From assembly GCA_951213105.1 (NCBI GenBank), contig OX578144.1, forward strand, positions 79,967,801-80,031,800: a stretch of 64,000 nt of DNA. Direction: 5' to 3'. This document shows, one piece after another, positions 10,925 through 22,820 of this stretch. The translations under genes were made by a program, and so were the position numbers. Within the stretch, counting starts at the first letter, position 1, and every line of letters begins with the position of its first letter. This DNA is from Amaurobius ferox (Eukaryota > Arthropoda > Arachnida > Araneae > Amaurobiidae). The notes beneath the pieces were generated by a model, which was given only the letters and a program-made list of their open reading frames with translations, did not search any database and was not told the origin of the DNA.

Positions 10925-12855
10925 ATATTTTATACAAAGACAGGATGTTATTTTTGACTTACACGGAGCCAGCTACTGGCTAGCTAGCAGCTGGTGTATA
11001 ACAGATCTCCAACTGGGTAGCCAGCTACTATCCCTCTTATGGATGGCTTCTGCGGTTTACACGATGCCAGTTACTGGCTACTTTTATTAAATATTTTTAC
11101 TGAATACCATTTTATTTCACACAACTCTCTGTGAATTGAATCCGCTGCAATAAATCGTATACTGTGACACTTTACAAATAAAAAATCGGAAATATTAGTC
11201 GTGTTCTCTTTAAGAAACATAATAATTTCCGAGTCAAATAGGAAGACATTTCCAAAGTCGCAAACACATACATTCTTTTCATTGGGGACTTTCCGTGAAC
11301 TGCAAAGCCCAGCTGTGGCCATCTTAGATGAGGGGGGGGGGGGGATGATCGTCTCGGTTGCTAATTGGTTGACACCAGCTGCAAGGCCCAGCTGGGGAGG
11401 AGAGACTCCCTCACTCCTCCCTAAATAGCGTCCCTGATATCGTCTGTCAAATACTAAACAATTCATGCTGAATTAATTATTAATTTTCAAGAGATTATCA
11501 TCCTATTTTAAATATTCAAACATTGCTAAAAATATTTTCTTCTCAGAAGTCAACAATAATTTTTTCGATAAGGGCATTCCTTTTTGTTTCAACTCTCTTT
11601 CCAAGTATCGGATAATGATTACTAATAAATTGATAATATTTGAGATAAGACTTGGGCAAGAGCGTTGATGCCAAAGAATTCTGAGAAACAAGTTCTCGAA
11701 GGAACGTATAACTTTATTATTTACCATAAATCAAAATATGAGAAAAAAATTAAGGAGTAAAAAGACGGCAAAGATAAAGAGTACACAGAAGGCAGCACAG
11801 AAAGGGGTAAACAGGTGGATTTCCTTGAATAGGTTAGATTTAGATAAATGCTTTTTTCAAGTGTAATGACATTCAAAGGGTTATTTATCAAACGACAAAG
11901 TGATGAAGGTAGTGATCAGTATCTGAATAAACTATGATCCGGCAGTAACCAACTCCCAGTGAACGGTTAGCGCTCTGACCTTCAAATTCACAAGTGCCAG
12001 GTTCAAATAAAGAATACAAAAGCCACGAGAATGTATGTGATGATTTGATATTAGCTAATGTATCGATCCTTGTCCTATTAGTTCTCATAAACTGACCATA
12101 GAGCAACAACCCTTCCCCCCTCCTCGACTAACCCAAAAATAATTCGACAAGGATAATTTGAAAGAAAATCGTCTACGACATAACTGCATTTGATTTAATT
12201 CCGTTACTAAGCAACACGATATCATTTTTTTTTTTCAAAAAAATTTCGGAAAAATGAAAATCGTCTGCATAGTAATAGGTTTATGAAATAGTTTTCAAAT
12301 AATATCTCTACCCCCCCCCCCCAAAAAAAAAAAAATTAATAATAATAATAATAATCCGTCAAAACTGTAGATTTGTACACTGAACAGACAAGCAAACAGG
12401 CTTTCAATTTTATATGTAGATATGAAAGAAACACTGGATCGTTAAATATTTACCCAAATATCGCTCAGTTACCCAAATATCCCAGATCGTTACCCAAATA
12501 TATTTGTTTGCAGCTCATTTCAATAAAATCAAAAATATTTTTAAGAAGTATTGAAAAAATAGCATAGGGTTATGAAAAAAAAAAATCCCAATTACTTTTT
12601 GATCAAAGTACTATGTTAAGTACCAATTTAACATTCTGTGGCGCACAATACGACATCTGCATTCCATTCAACCAGAATTGTCGGTTCAATAAAAATGTCC
12701 TCCAAACTAATTCTTTTCATCCTCCCCATTTTGTGTGTATGCTCATAAAAGGCCTCTGGGGTTTAAATAAAGTTAACTCTGTTTCAAAACTTCAAACATT
12801 TTCGGAGTCACAAATGTATTCAAACGCCACAGAACAGAGGACAGACAGACATTCC
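10925..12855. other. Intergenic DNA with minor repeats
   Basis: Phrases like GCCAGYTACTGGCTA recur two to three times at 10970-11085. A GC-richer patch at 11290-11440 holds a 13-base poly(G) run and an open frame on each strand without recognisable product. Poly(C)-poly(A) at 12311-12335 is followed by (AAT)n at about 12337-12353. Confidence 0.35.
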
Positions 12856-12859
12856 GATA

Positions 12860-13015
12860 AAATAACTGTCAAGTACTCTTTTTGTTCCAAAGCACAAGCG
12901 TAAAAATTCACAAAGAGCAGAATTTTAGACGGCATTAAGATACACAAAAGCATCCAGGCTTCCACAAGAGCTCTCGAATCAAGCCACCTTCCTCTTTCGA
13001 ATATCTTTTGATTAG
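12860..13015. repeat. Dispersed repeat S, copy 1
   Basis: Shares TCAAGTACT, TTGTTCCAAAGCA, GCATTA/GCCGG-type sequence, CAAAAGCATCC and CTCTTTC blocks, in the same order, with 13795-13960. Diverged, no recognised family. Confidence 0.6.
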
Positions 13016-13204
13016 CAAAAATATTTTGTATCCAACGCATGATTTTTCCTACGGATAAACAAATTTCGGTATTGGGGGAACTGAAAAATAAAACCTTTCT
13101 TAGATCTCTGAGAAAATCAATAGGCTATGCTCTTACTCACAGAACCTGTTTACAGAGAGCGTTCCCAAAGTTGGGTTTGCCACCATCCTCTACATATTAA
13201 TTGC

Positions 13205-13400
13205 CTAATGTGTTTTTGTATTTCCAGACCCCCACAGAAGCCCCCTGGTAGCCTAGAAGACTGAATTTTTGCACTCACAGTAAGTATCAACAACGAGATA
13301 GAATCTAAAGCAGCCGGATTTTCGATTCCCTCCGGAGGCGGAGGGGGGGGGGGTCGAAAAGTATTTTCTGCAAGAAAATGTTCTGCAAGATGAAACTGGG
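13205..13400. repeat. Dispersed repeat R, copy 1
   Basis: Contains the module ordered as TTTCCAGACCCC, CAGAAGCCC, CCTAGAAG, TGAATTTTTGCACT, GTATCAAC, ATTTTCGATT and TCGAAAAG. The same module appears at 15267-15745 and 36690-37120. The poly(G) run at 13343-13353 is inside it. Confidence 0.65.
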
Positions 13401-13794
13401 TGCCGAGTTTCAGCTCTTTATTTGTTCTAGACGCAGAGAAAGAGCCCATCAAAGATGTTGAATAAAAAATATCGACAAAGCGAGGTAATGTAAAGTTAAT
13501 AAGAATTTATGTTGAAAAAAGAAATCGAAAAATTAACAGCATTCTCCTACTCTGCGCTCTCAGTAAATCAATACGTTCATCGATTGAAATAAATCGAATT
13601 AAATTTCATTCGATATGCTCAGTTTGCTCGAGAGACTACAGACGTACAGACAAATACAGATATATCATTCAAAAACTGATTCGCATCGAGGGATGCTCAA
13701 AATATTTAGATCCATCCAAATCGATCGAATAGAATTTTAGACCCCGCCACAATACTTTCCCTTTAAGTATACCATGCCTTGTTGTGGAAGCAAT

Positions 13795-13960
13795 AACGAT
13801 CAAGTACTTGGTGCCTCCTATTATTTGTTCCAAAGCAGAAGCGGAAAATTTCATAAAGGCCAAATTTTCAGACGCCGGCGGAACTCCCTTTAAATTCAAC
13901 AAAAGCATCCCGGTATCCTCAAGAACTCTTCAAGAGCCTGCCTCCTCTTTCAGATCTCTT
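13795..13960. repeat. Dispersed repeat S, copy 2
   Basis: Second copy of the repeat at 12860-13015, in the same orientation about 0.93 kb downstream. Open frames across it on either strand are not conserved with copy 1. Confidence 0.6.
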
Positions 13961-13969
13961 CTTACCAAA

Positions 13970-14407
13970 AAAAAAGAACGGAGAGGGCCGTCAAATGATC
14001 TTTTTAGGGACATCTGCCCCCCGTTTTCGGAGTGGGAGTGAGGTATAACATATGCTCTGCAGCTGAAACGTTGCTGAAGGAGTGCAGATACAGTCGAAGT
14101 CAGGGACAATTTTAGTTGAGGGAGAGCACAGGACCATCTGTCAAAAGTATTTCTTCAGAGATTTGGGGGAGATAAAACGTCCTGAAGTGTTTGCATTTGC
14201 TACTGTTGCCACAATGGTAATGACTAATATCAAGCAAATCTTGGAATGTCCCGAAAGGATTTATTTTGATACGGTTTTATACTTTTTCTTTTAGATTTCC
14301 TTAACGAATTCGTCGCGACAGATGTCGGTTGGTAGAGAAGATGCTTTCATCTCACTTCATCACAAAATTATTCTCGAACTTTTATGTTGCAGACTGACTG
14401 AAGTTTC
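13970..14407. other. Intergenic DNA
   Basis: Nothing recognised. The open frames here have no recognisable product. Confidence 0.35.
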
Positions 14408-14515
14408 GTTTTGTGCCTGGGTTGCTCAATTGGTAGAACGCTGGTCACGAGACCCAGGGGTCGAACGTACGAGTTCTTTCATGGGCAATATTTTAAAATG
14501 GCGCCCAAAGATTGT
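14408..14515 (+). mobile_element. Degenerate tRNA-like SINE relic (family A2-like)
   Basis: An A-box-like TTGCTCAATTGG and a B-box-like GGGTCGAACG lie at tRNA-like spacing, followed by AAAATGGCGCCCAAAG. That resembles the ACAATGGCGCCCGAAC downstream of the unit at 17905. The anticodon region does not form a proper arm. Confidence 0.55.
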
Positions 14516-15103
14516 TGTTGAGGAAAATACGTAATGGGGTCACGGGGGGAGGGGGGCGATAAAGTCGTACGTAAAATTAGGGAAAGTAAAAATTTAGCAA
14601 GACAAGAATTCTGAAAAATGTGATTATAATTTTTTTGTATAAATCTTTTCATTTTTTACATATAATGTAACAAAGCACATATTTACCAATGCCAGATGAT
14701 ATAACAAAAGTGTTAAAATACAAATCAAATCTAAGATCTATAACATCATCATCATTCCTGCATATGAACCTTAAATTTACCATCACCCTAATTTTCATTA
14801 TAATATTAATGCATCATCATCATTTTTGATAAATTAAACATTTTTTCAGTACAATATTTTATTTTAAACAGAAATTTAAAATATACTTAATTGAACTTAA
14901 TGCATGTCACCTTTAATTCTAATATTACATTTTTTAATTTCGTAGCATTTAATACATTTCAATTTTTATTTTTTCTGTGACACAAAGCATACAGAGAAAC
15001 TATTATGGCGGGATTAAAATTCTTAGCTTTTAAAATTATTCCTTTTAATCTAAATCCTGAAACGTCAGTATTTTTCTAATATGAAAATTGTCTGTGTTAA
15101 AAT
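14516..15103. other. AT-rich intergenic DNA
   Basis: No recognised features. Confidence 0.4.
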
Positions 15104-15262
15104 AGTTTATATACACAAATGGTGATAAGTTTATATCCACAAATGGTGATGAGTTTATATACACAACTGATGGTAAATTTATATACACAAATGGTGATAA
15201 GTTTATATACACAACTGGTGGTAAGTTTATATGCACAAATGGTGATAAGTTTATATAATAAT
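15104..15262. repeat. 24-bp minisatellite, about 6.5 units
   Basis: AGTTTATATACACAAATGGTGA-type units begin at about 15104, 15128, 15152, 15176, 15200, 15224 and 15248. Because 24 is a multiple of three, the array stays open on both strands and produces peptide-repeat frames (15045-15333). Those frames are not evidence of genes. Confidence 0.9.
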
Positions 15263-15266
15263 TGTC

Positions 15267-15745
15267 TAATATGTTTTTGTCTTTCCAAACCCTTTAGAAG
15301 TCTCTGTTGACCCAAAAAATTAAATCTTTGCATAATTATGTGCCGAATTTTCGATTTACCATCACAGGGGGTGGAATTTTTTTCCTCCCGAAAAGACTTT
15401 CCACACTTTCTAAAGGCCCTCCACTGATCTAGAACGCTGAATTTTTGGAGACGAAAAGCTTTTCAGACCTCCCAGAAGCCCTGAAAAACCTAGAGGCTCA
15501 AACTTTACGCACTTACGTATAGTATCAACGCCGGGACATAAATTCACAGAGTCAATTTTCGATTAAAATCACTATTTTCCACGCTAAATGCTATACATCT
15601 TTAAATAAAATAATATTTACTAAAAAGATTGGAACTTAATTTTTATTATTATATTAATTTTATATTAATAAATAAATAAATTTGTTTTTCTATATTTGAC
15701 AGGCTTAATTACTGGTAATAAAAATAAATATATAAAAATAACCAG
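15267..15745. repeat. Dispersed repeat R, copy 2 (modular)
   Basis: Two to three degraded versions of the R module are arranged in series: CCGAAAAGACTTTCC, CTAGAACGCTGAATTTTTGG, CAGAAGCCCTGAAAAACCTAG and AGTATCAACGCCGGGACATA. A 3' section shared with the 36690 copy follows, with TGCTATACAT and GACAGGCTTAA. Confidence 0.6.
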
Positions 15746-17904
15746 ACACAGCCACAAAATATAAAATTTCTCTTATAACTGAGTTTGAATTACCATTTTT
15801 TTTTTCAATTTATCGTCGAATAAATAAATTTAATTTTTATGAGAAAAAGTACTGATTTCTTTTTTTTAAGAACTTGGAGATTAGTTTGAATTATCAAAAA
15901 ATTCCAATAGATGTTCGAATCAAAGATATTCCATTGTTATTTGAATTAAACGGAGCAGATTGCACAAACGTAGAGTATCAGACTTCAAATAGTTTTCGCA
16001 ATGGCCAGTCAGACGTATACACCACCTGTTGATGCTGACTGCACATCTTCACAGCTGCTGCAGATGCAAACAGCTTTTTCAAATCCCAGATGTTGAATAG
16101 ATGGGCAAAGGAAAGACGGGAGTGCAGAGAGAAACAGGTTCAAAGTTAGACTGCATAAATTTAGAAGCTGGCAGACTAAATATATATAGATTAATAAAAC
16201 CACATTAAATGCCATTGACCGTTTCTAAAAGATATTTAAAAAATAATAAAGCATCATAATAATGTTTGATTTAAATTTCTGGTTAAAACATTTCTCCTTA
16301 TTCAGCATAAATATCTAAAGATGAGTGAATAACACGTTTCTCGAATTCTAACATCGAATTCAAATATTAACCAGATCCCGAATATTTGAATACCCCGAAC
16401 AGTATTTCAAATTGTTAATAAATTATATTTACATGTATTAAATATTATTTACATTAATTTATTATTAAATATATTTTACATTAACTTATAAATGAAACTT
16501 TTTATTTCAAATTTGAATTATTTTATAGTAGCCTTTTAATTTTAAGTACGCTTAACTACAATAATTGAATAATTGTAAACGCCTCTCACCTAGATTTTTA
16601 TTTGAGAAAACAAAGATTCGAATACGTCAAGGATTTATTCTGCATTTTTCTTTCTTTCTCTTTCTCTCTTTTTCTTTTGCAAATTAAACCAGCTGAAGAG
16701 TGACCCTTAAAAACCTGTTGATATTGGCGTAATTAAATACTTCAAAGATAATTTCTTCCAGCGAAGATACAACTTGTTCTTACTCAAGTAATTGAAAATG
16801 TTTTCACTTGATGGAAGCAAACTTTTTCTAGGTACTTTCGAATTTTTTATTATGAAACATCCTTTTTTTTTTTCAGAGCCTGCAGTTAATCATAGTGCCA
16901 TATGTGAATTTTTTCTAAAGACGTTATATTTGAGATCTCGAATACTATTCGCAGAAAGTATTCGTCCATCTTTATAAATATCTTAAGTTAAAGAAAAAAA
17001 AATACATATGTATTCGTATTTAAGTTGTCCTCTCGGATAAGTAAACACCCACCAATAAAAAGGAAAAATTCGGCAAAAATCCTGCGCATATGTCAACCAT
17101 TTACTTTCCCTACTTTAAAGGGTTCCTTTCCCTACTTTCCACTTACTTTAAAGGGTCACTTACTTTACTGGCAAATGCTGTAAATAGAAATAATTCTATT
17201 CCTTTTCAATATCTGACTGTATTTTCGTTATTTGGGCATGCCAAAAGAACTGAGTGAAGTGGTAAGCCAAAAGATCTGATTAAAAAAAAGTTCCAAATAC
17301 GAATAAATAGATAAATAATAATAGAAAAAAAGAATTAAAATTCTTCTTCCTGGTCAATTTTTTACGACTTTTTTAAGTGCGATATATTTTTAAGTACGTG
17401 ATCTTTGGGAAGGGAAGGGGGAACTAGCTACGTTTTGAATCAAAAATATCAAATTAACAATTCCCACAAATGATACCAAAGAAATTAAATTTAATTTTCA
17501 GAAATATTGAATTATCGTTTACTTGGCGACATTTCCCAACAACATAATGAGCCAAATTTATCACTAAGGCCGCCAAGCGTGACAAACAGAGTTAAGGACT
17601 TTTAATTTCCTCGCGCTAAGCTAGAGAAAAATAGGGTGATAGTGGTTGTGACTGCGATTTGTACCATTTTCTTAATTCTTTTAGCGGTAAATTAAGTAAA
17701 CTTTTTACTTTGAACGATGTAGCATAGGAAAAAATATGATGATCGTGATTTTAATCTAGTTTACACTGTAAACACATCGGCGTGGTCCTTAAATACTGGA
17801 AATGACATTTGACGGTCTGTCGGTGTGAGGGGTGGAGGGATGCGTGTCAAATTGTAAAAATCTCGAAAACCACTGATGCGAATTGGAACAAATTTGAGTG
17901 GCAA
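15746..17904. other. AT-rich intergenic DNA
   Basis: No gene recognised. Contains a CT-rich tract at about 16650-16680. Open frames at 16009-16215 (minus) and 16792-16977 (plus) have no recognisable product. Confidence 0.4.
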
Positions 17905-18035
17905 CTTGCAGATTCCACTTCGTCAATAAGAGATTGCTTTTTCGTCACAGTAGCTCAACGATAGAGCGTCGGCTGGCCAGTTAGGAGATCCAGGGTTCGA
18001 TTCCCGTTTGGGGCAGTAAGACTCTTTACAATGGC
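17905..18035 (+). mobile_element. tRNA-like SINE unit A2, copy 1
   Basis: The A-box region TAGCTCAACGATAGAGCG and canonical B box GGTTCGATTCC are at tRNA spacing, bounded by a 7-bp acceptor-like stem. About 38 bp upstream of the tRNA part (GATTCCACTTCG...ATAAGAGATTGC) and about 15 bp downstream are shared with the copies at 18717 and 46632. The anticodon arm does not pair, so this is not a working tRNA gene. Sequence to about 18210 may be SINE body. Confidence 0.75.
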
Positions 18036-18209
18036 GCCCGAACAAATCAACCCTGTAGGTTAGTGCAAAGATGTAGGAGATCTGAAGACCCCCAGACCGT
18101 GCGACTCACATAGTGGGTTTAGAGTAGCTTGCACGACCAGGAAAGGATACCTCATGCACTCAGGAGGCACCCAAGGTCTACCATCCCGCCAAACGAACAT
18201 TTATTTAAA

Positions 18210-18716
18210 AAAGATAACAATTGATGAAAAATATTGTGATTAAACACACAGTTTTACATTATATTTGAACTTGACAAGTACGTCCATTTTTCAAAAATGG
18301 GAAAAGGGTTATTGCGAATATAGATAAAAAAGATCATTGAAAAATAAAATTTAGAGTGAGGTATATTAGCATAATGAAAAATAGATTAAAAAAAATTTAG
18401 AAAATATATGAAAAGGAAAAAAAAAATTAGGCACATGAAAAACAAAAACAGAAATTTAGAATAAAATTTAGAAAAGAAAAATCAGAAAAAAAAAATAAAT
18501 AAAAAGGGTCAAAAGAAAAAGTGACCCTAGTACGACTAGTACGGAATCAGCGGACTCTTGAAAATTGAGCGACCTTTTCAAATTGAGAGGATAACGACCA
18601 CGCAGTTAACCTGGGTAAAAATAGTTGTAGCAGGAGGCTAACCTGAGGTAAAAATAGTAGGAGGTGGTCAGTCATATTGTCAGTTACCCGCTAATCTGAC
18701 ATTAGAAGGTGGAGAA
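18210..18716. other. A-rich spacer with a short direct repeat
   Basis: A-rich at 18350-18520. At 18604-18672 a segment of the form TAACCTGGGTAAAAATAGT...GGAGG is repeated twice. No gene seen. Confidence 0.45.
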
Positions 18717-18840
18717 TGTAGAGTCCACTTCGACGATAAGAGATTGCAGTTTTGTCCCAGTAGCTCAATGGTAGAGTGTCGGCTGGCCTGTTCGGAGATT
18801 CAGGGTTCGATTCCCGGCTGGGGCAGCAAGGTTCTTTATT
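18717..18840 (+). mobile_element. tRNA-like SINE unit A2, copy 2
   Basis: Same unit as 17905-18035, with B box GGTTCGATTCCCGG and an intact 7-bp acceptor-like stem (GTCCCAG with CTGGGGC). It begins TAGAGTCCACTTCGACGATA and ends GCAGCAAGGTTCTTTA, after which homology stops abruptly. It is in the same orientation as copy 1, 0.8 kb away. Confidence 0.75.
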
Positions 18841-18977
18841 TTTAATAATTATATATATATATATAGTTTAAATATTACATAGATGTGAACGCAGAAAACA
18901 ATTCGGAAAAATATATATAGTTTAACTATATAACGGGATTTTGTCAAAATCGTTTGGATCCAATTTCGTTTGAATAC

Positions 18978-19008
<31 letters not shown>

Positions 19009-19040
19009 GTAATATAATATATATATATATATATATAAGA
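18841..19040. repeat. (TA)n and (GT)n microsatellites
   Basis: TA runs lie at about 18849-18866, 18998-19008 and 19018-19036, with (GT)n at about 18979-18998. Confidence 0.85.
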
Positions 19041-19214
19041 AATTTTTGAAAATGTATTTAGTTTGGCTCAAAGGTCGAATGCTTATTTGTTTTGCAGGGA
19101 AAAATCTCTTGATTGCTTTGATCCTCTAGTTTCTCTATTGTTTTTATTATATAAAATATAACGATTTACAAATTTTTATAAAAATATACGTCGAAATTTG
19201 TAGATCCGTTTTAG

Positions 19215-19510
19215 AGGGCAGGGCGCGAACTTTTTTTTCTTCTTCGACCCAGACCGTCCGACCTACCCAAAAGTGTAAGGTATCTGATCTGTGTTTTGGC
19301 GGCCGGGAAGTGCCACCCAATTTAGACTGGAATCCCGTGAAAGCGGCATCCACAGAGATCGTACCTTCCTTCCCCTACCCCCAAACTCTGGGAAGGAATT
19401 ACGGACCCGTACTCCGCGTGAACACGTGGACAGTTTGGGGAAAGCCGGAAATCGAACTCCGATCGTCCGAGTGCAACCCCCACTCGCTAACCACTGGGCT
19501 GTTCAACCCC
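19215..19510 (-). mobile_element. SINE family B, tRNA-headed copy
   Basis: On the minus strand the copy starts with a tRNA-like head containing AGCCCAGTGGTTAGCGAGTG and a B-box-like AGTTCGATTTCC. The body runs GTGTTCACGCGGAGTACGGG, GGTAGGGGAAGGAAGGTACG, AATTGGGTGGCACTTCCCGG, and the end is GGTAGGTCGGACGGTCTGGG. It is the best-preserved tRNA-headed member here and the reference for reading the composite copy at 54249. Open frames at 19147-19569 are incidental. Confidence 0.8.
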
Positions 19511-20718
19511 AGGACGCGAACTTTCAATATCATGAACTTAAAATAAACGTGCTATACCAACTGATATAACAAGGCTTCTGAGAGAAAACCTCGCATTTTT
19601 CAAATGCATGGCTTAGTACAGGATATTAAATTGTTTTACATTACTCTTAAACTCATATCAAATTGCAAATCAATTACAGTCAGAAAATATATTTTTAAAT
19701 TCTCACTTACCGCAAATCAAAAGGAAACAGGGAAAAGACTGAAACCTCAAAACAGCGAAAACGTTCGTCGCTTGTTCATTACCCCTTTTAATCGCAGAGA
19801 CCTGCAACAGAAAAAAAAAAAAAAAAAACCTTTTAGTTCAATGACATGACACCTCAAGCTGGCATTAGTAGTAAGATGCAAATAACCCGCCCCACCACTA
19901 CTCCCCGCTCGAATTTAAAATAAAGCGCTCCACTGGATGAGGCAGAGACAAATGGCAAGGAATATTTTACGAAATTAACTTGCTCCCGGCCGACATTTAT
20001 TTTGGTCTGATACATATTTCTGACTCTTCAAGAGTCGTCGGAATCATAAATGTCGAATATTAAAAAAAAAATTCTTGCATTTTATAATTAGAATATTTAC
20101 TTCCTTATCGCAGTGCTAGCTAAAATACCCAATGTTGCCCGAGATAACGCTGAAATAAATTAACTGAAGTCCTATGCTGCCATGTTAAAAATATAAAAAA
20201 TTTCGAAGTTTTCGCTCGAATTTAAAAATATCTATTTAATTCTAGATGTTTTGATAACAAAGCCAGATAAAGTTTTGTGAAAATCCATTAATATTTGTGG
20301 TTACTATCGTGCACACTAGAAATTGACCTCAGCCAGATACGGACATTACTCCAAAATAGTCGAAACGTATTCAGGACGTCTTAAAACATATATTGTCATC
20401 AACAATTTTCAACAATTTAAAAATTTTCGTGAAAACAACACTTTCTCTATACTATATTACATAGTATGAGAAAGTAAAAATTAAGTTGTATAAAATCTGA
20501 AATATTTTAGTCATAAATGCTCTATTTATTAAGCTTAACGAGGCTGTCACAAAAGGGATGGAAATTATTTGAGTCAGCAAAACATGTATTTTAATTACTG
20601 TTGCTTCACGGTGAGGTATAAGGTGATTAAACTCATATTAAAACATTCCAAGGACTCAGTCCCACTGTTTGAAAAAGTTTTATTAAAGTAGGTTGAGTAT
20701 TTCAAGAAATATTTCGCT
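19511..20718. other. AT-rich intergenic DNA
   Basis: No gene recognised. A short imperfect hairpin lies at about 20442-20477 (CTTTCTCTATACTA with TAGTATGAGAAAG). Confidence 0.4.
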
Positions 20719-20948
20719 TAAAGCGTATATTCGAATTTTCATTTTTATACGTTAAAACGGTATAAAAGTGGATATTTTATACCACTTTTATGTATAGTGA
20801 ATACATAAAAGTGGTATGAAAGCGTTTATATTTTTAACCATAAACTTGCTCTTTATTAAGCTGAACAAATCAGCGAAAAAGTATATAAAATTCTGCTAAT
20901 CTGTTCTCGTGTTATAAGCGATCATCACAGACCAGAGGTGACACAAAC
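20719..20948. repeat. Dispersed repeat T, copy 1
   Basis: Shares AAAGCGTATATT, GGTATAAAAGTGG, CCATAAACTTGCTC, CTAATCTGTTCTCGT, TTATAAG and ATCATCACAGACCAG with 21178-21320, in order. Within it ATAAAAGTGG occurs in alternating orientations three times (20762-20815), giving a small cruciform-prone patch not present in copy 2. Confidence 0.7.
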
Positions 20949-20954
20949 AGCATA

Positions 20955-21085
20955 TAACAAAAAATCGAATGTGTCCATTATACGACTTTACCTACAGGTC
21001 AATAAATTTTGATATTGTAAGAAATCAATAATACAAATTATATCTTATAAAATCAATAGGCTTTATGTTTTTACCAATTAAAATA
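20955..21085. repeat. Dispersed repeat U, copy 1
   Basis: Shares TCGAATGTGTCCATT, ACGACTTTACCTACAGGTCA, GATATTGTAA and TAGGCTTTATGT with 22022-22120, at similar spacing. Confidence 0.65.
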
Positions 21086-21177
21086 AATATTTTTATTTTC
21101 ATGGAAACTATTTTATTCCTTCGCCGATATAGCGCTTCCGGTGGAAAAGGTACATTTATAATATCTGGATATTTAGC

Positions 21178-21320
21178 CTGAAGCGTATATTTCAAGTTTC
21201 ACTTTTATATGTTAAAGCGGTATAAAAGTGGAAATATTTTTAGCCATAAACTTGCTCCTTATTATACTAATCTGTTCTCGTCTTATAAGTAATCATCACA
21301 GACCAGGGCAACAGAAATAG
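21178..21320. repeat. Dispersed repeat T, copy 2
   Basis: Shorter, diverged direct copy of 20719-20948. Confidence 0.7.
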
Positions 21321-22021
21321 ATTTTTATTTCTCATAATTTCGCACTTCGCTCTAGGTTGACACAACTTAAAATCAGAATATTCCCTGGGAGTAACCTTAC
21401 TCTAAGTAAGCAGACATTTTTCTATATGGCTTTGGGCATAAAAAAATATTTTAAGTGTGTTGTGTGTTTACTGTCATAAAAAAAAAATAAGATTAAATAA
21501 TAAATATAGAAAATAAGATTTAAATTAATGCTATGAACTATATAAAACAAAATATTAAAATAATCCTAGCATAAGCAAATTATTTATAATCCCAACTCGA
21601 ACATTATTTTGTCAAATCAGAGAATGTATAGTTGTCTAATTGCTGCACACATGTATAATTCTTTTCAAATAAAATCAATCTTTAATTTCTAAAGCTCCGG
21701 AATGTGCCCACAGGCAAAACCGGTCTCTTCTGCTGCAAAGAAATTACGGATGATTTTCCTTTATATGCCGCCGACACGTTTGTTTTATTTCGCTTTCTGC
21801 ATTTCCTTCCAAGTTATGAACATGCAATTATGGCCGTTTTCTCTTATATGAATGAATTTTTGGAAACCAGAAAAAAATGTAATAAGATTTCTTTGAAGAT
21901 AATTTTGTACACGTGTTCAATTTATCGCCATCCGCTGCAACGAAACATCGTAAATATGATGAAAATGCATATTATAGTGAAAATGCCTTTGAATAAAACA
22001 CTATATTATTAGTAGAATATA

Positions 22022-22120
22022 ACCAAAACTCGAATGCGTCCATTCTACGATTTTACCTGAAGGTCAAAATATTTCGATATTGTAAAAAGTCATAATAACA
22101 ATAGACTTTATGTATAGGTT
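22022..22120. repeat. Dispersed repeat U, copy 2
   Basis: Diverged direct copy of 20955-21085. Together with T this implies an old segmental duplication or two insertions of one larger element. Confidence 0.6.
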
Positions 22121-22820
22121 AGTTTCTATAGGATATATACATATGTTATATACATTGTTATATATATTATTGTTATTATTATTATTATCATAAACCTGCA
22201 ATATCTCGAGAAACGTGCGTTTTGGCGTCCAATAAATGATGTAATTAGCTATTAAATACAAAATATGTAACACTCACCATTTCTCTAAAGCATGTAATTT
22301 GAGAAATAAATCTCATAAAAAAATGTTTCTTCATACTGATGTTGATTGTAATAATATAAGTACATTATCATAACATTATTTTTCAATATTTTGATTAGAA
22401 AAATAGTCAGCAGACTATTTCTATATTTGAAGCATAACTCTGTTACTATGGTTACAAATGCAGTAAAAAACTGTATAAAAAAACTGAATTATAAAAATAA
22501 AATAAAAAATCATCTGCTATAATTATAAATTAAAATATCTTAAAAACGATTATTTGTGTACCAATAGAGTGAATTAAGAAAATTTGGGAAAATTTTTTTT
22601 CTGTGCATATGATGGTATACAAACGAAACTTATGTGTCTCGACGTTTTCAAGTTATATAGCTAGAAGAATATTAGAACAAAACATTTCAAAATTTGTAAA
22701 TCTTTCGAATTAAATCATAAGATTTTAGATTTTTTTTTTAGGTTAACAATAGGTCAAATCGCTCGTGTATGCAAAGTTCCTACCTTCAGCAGTTTGGGCT
22801 GTAAATTCAGTCATTCTCAC
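22121..22820. other. AT-rich DNA
   Basis: Contains a (TTA)n run at about 22165-22190. Nothing gene-like. Confidence 0.4.

Noticed and set aside
15045..15333. Peptide-repeat proteins on both strands
   Set aside because: The 24-bp minisatellite is a multiple of three and lacks stops, so several frames stay open automatically.
17945..18017. Functional tRNA genes at 17945, 18755 and 46645
   Set aside because: The A and B boxes, acceptor-like stem and D-arm are good, but the anticodon region does not form a stem with a normal loop. The units share flanking leader and trailer, as in SINEs.
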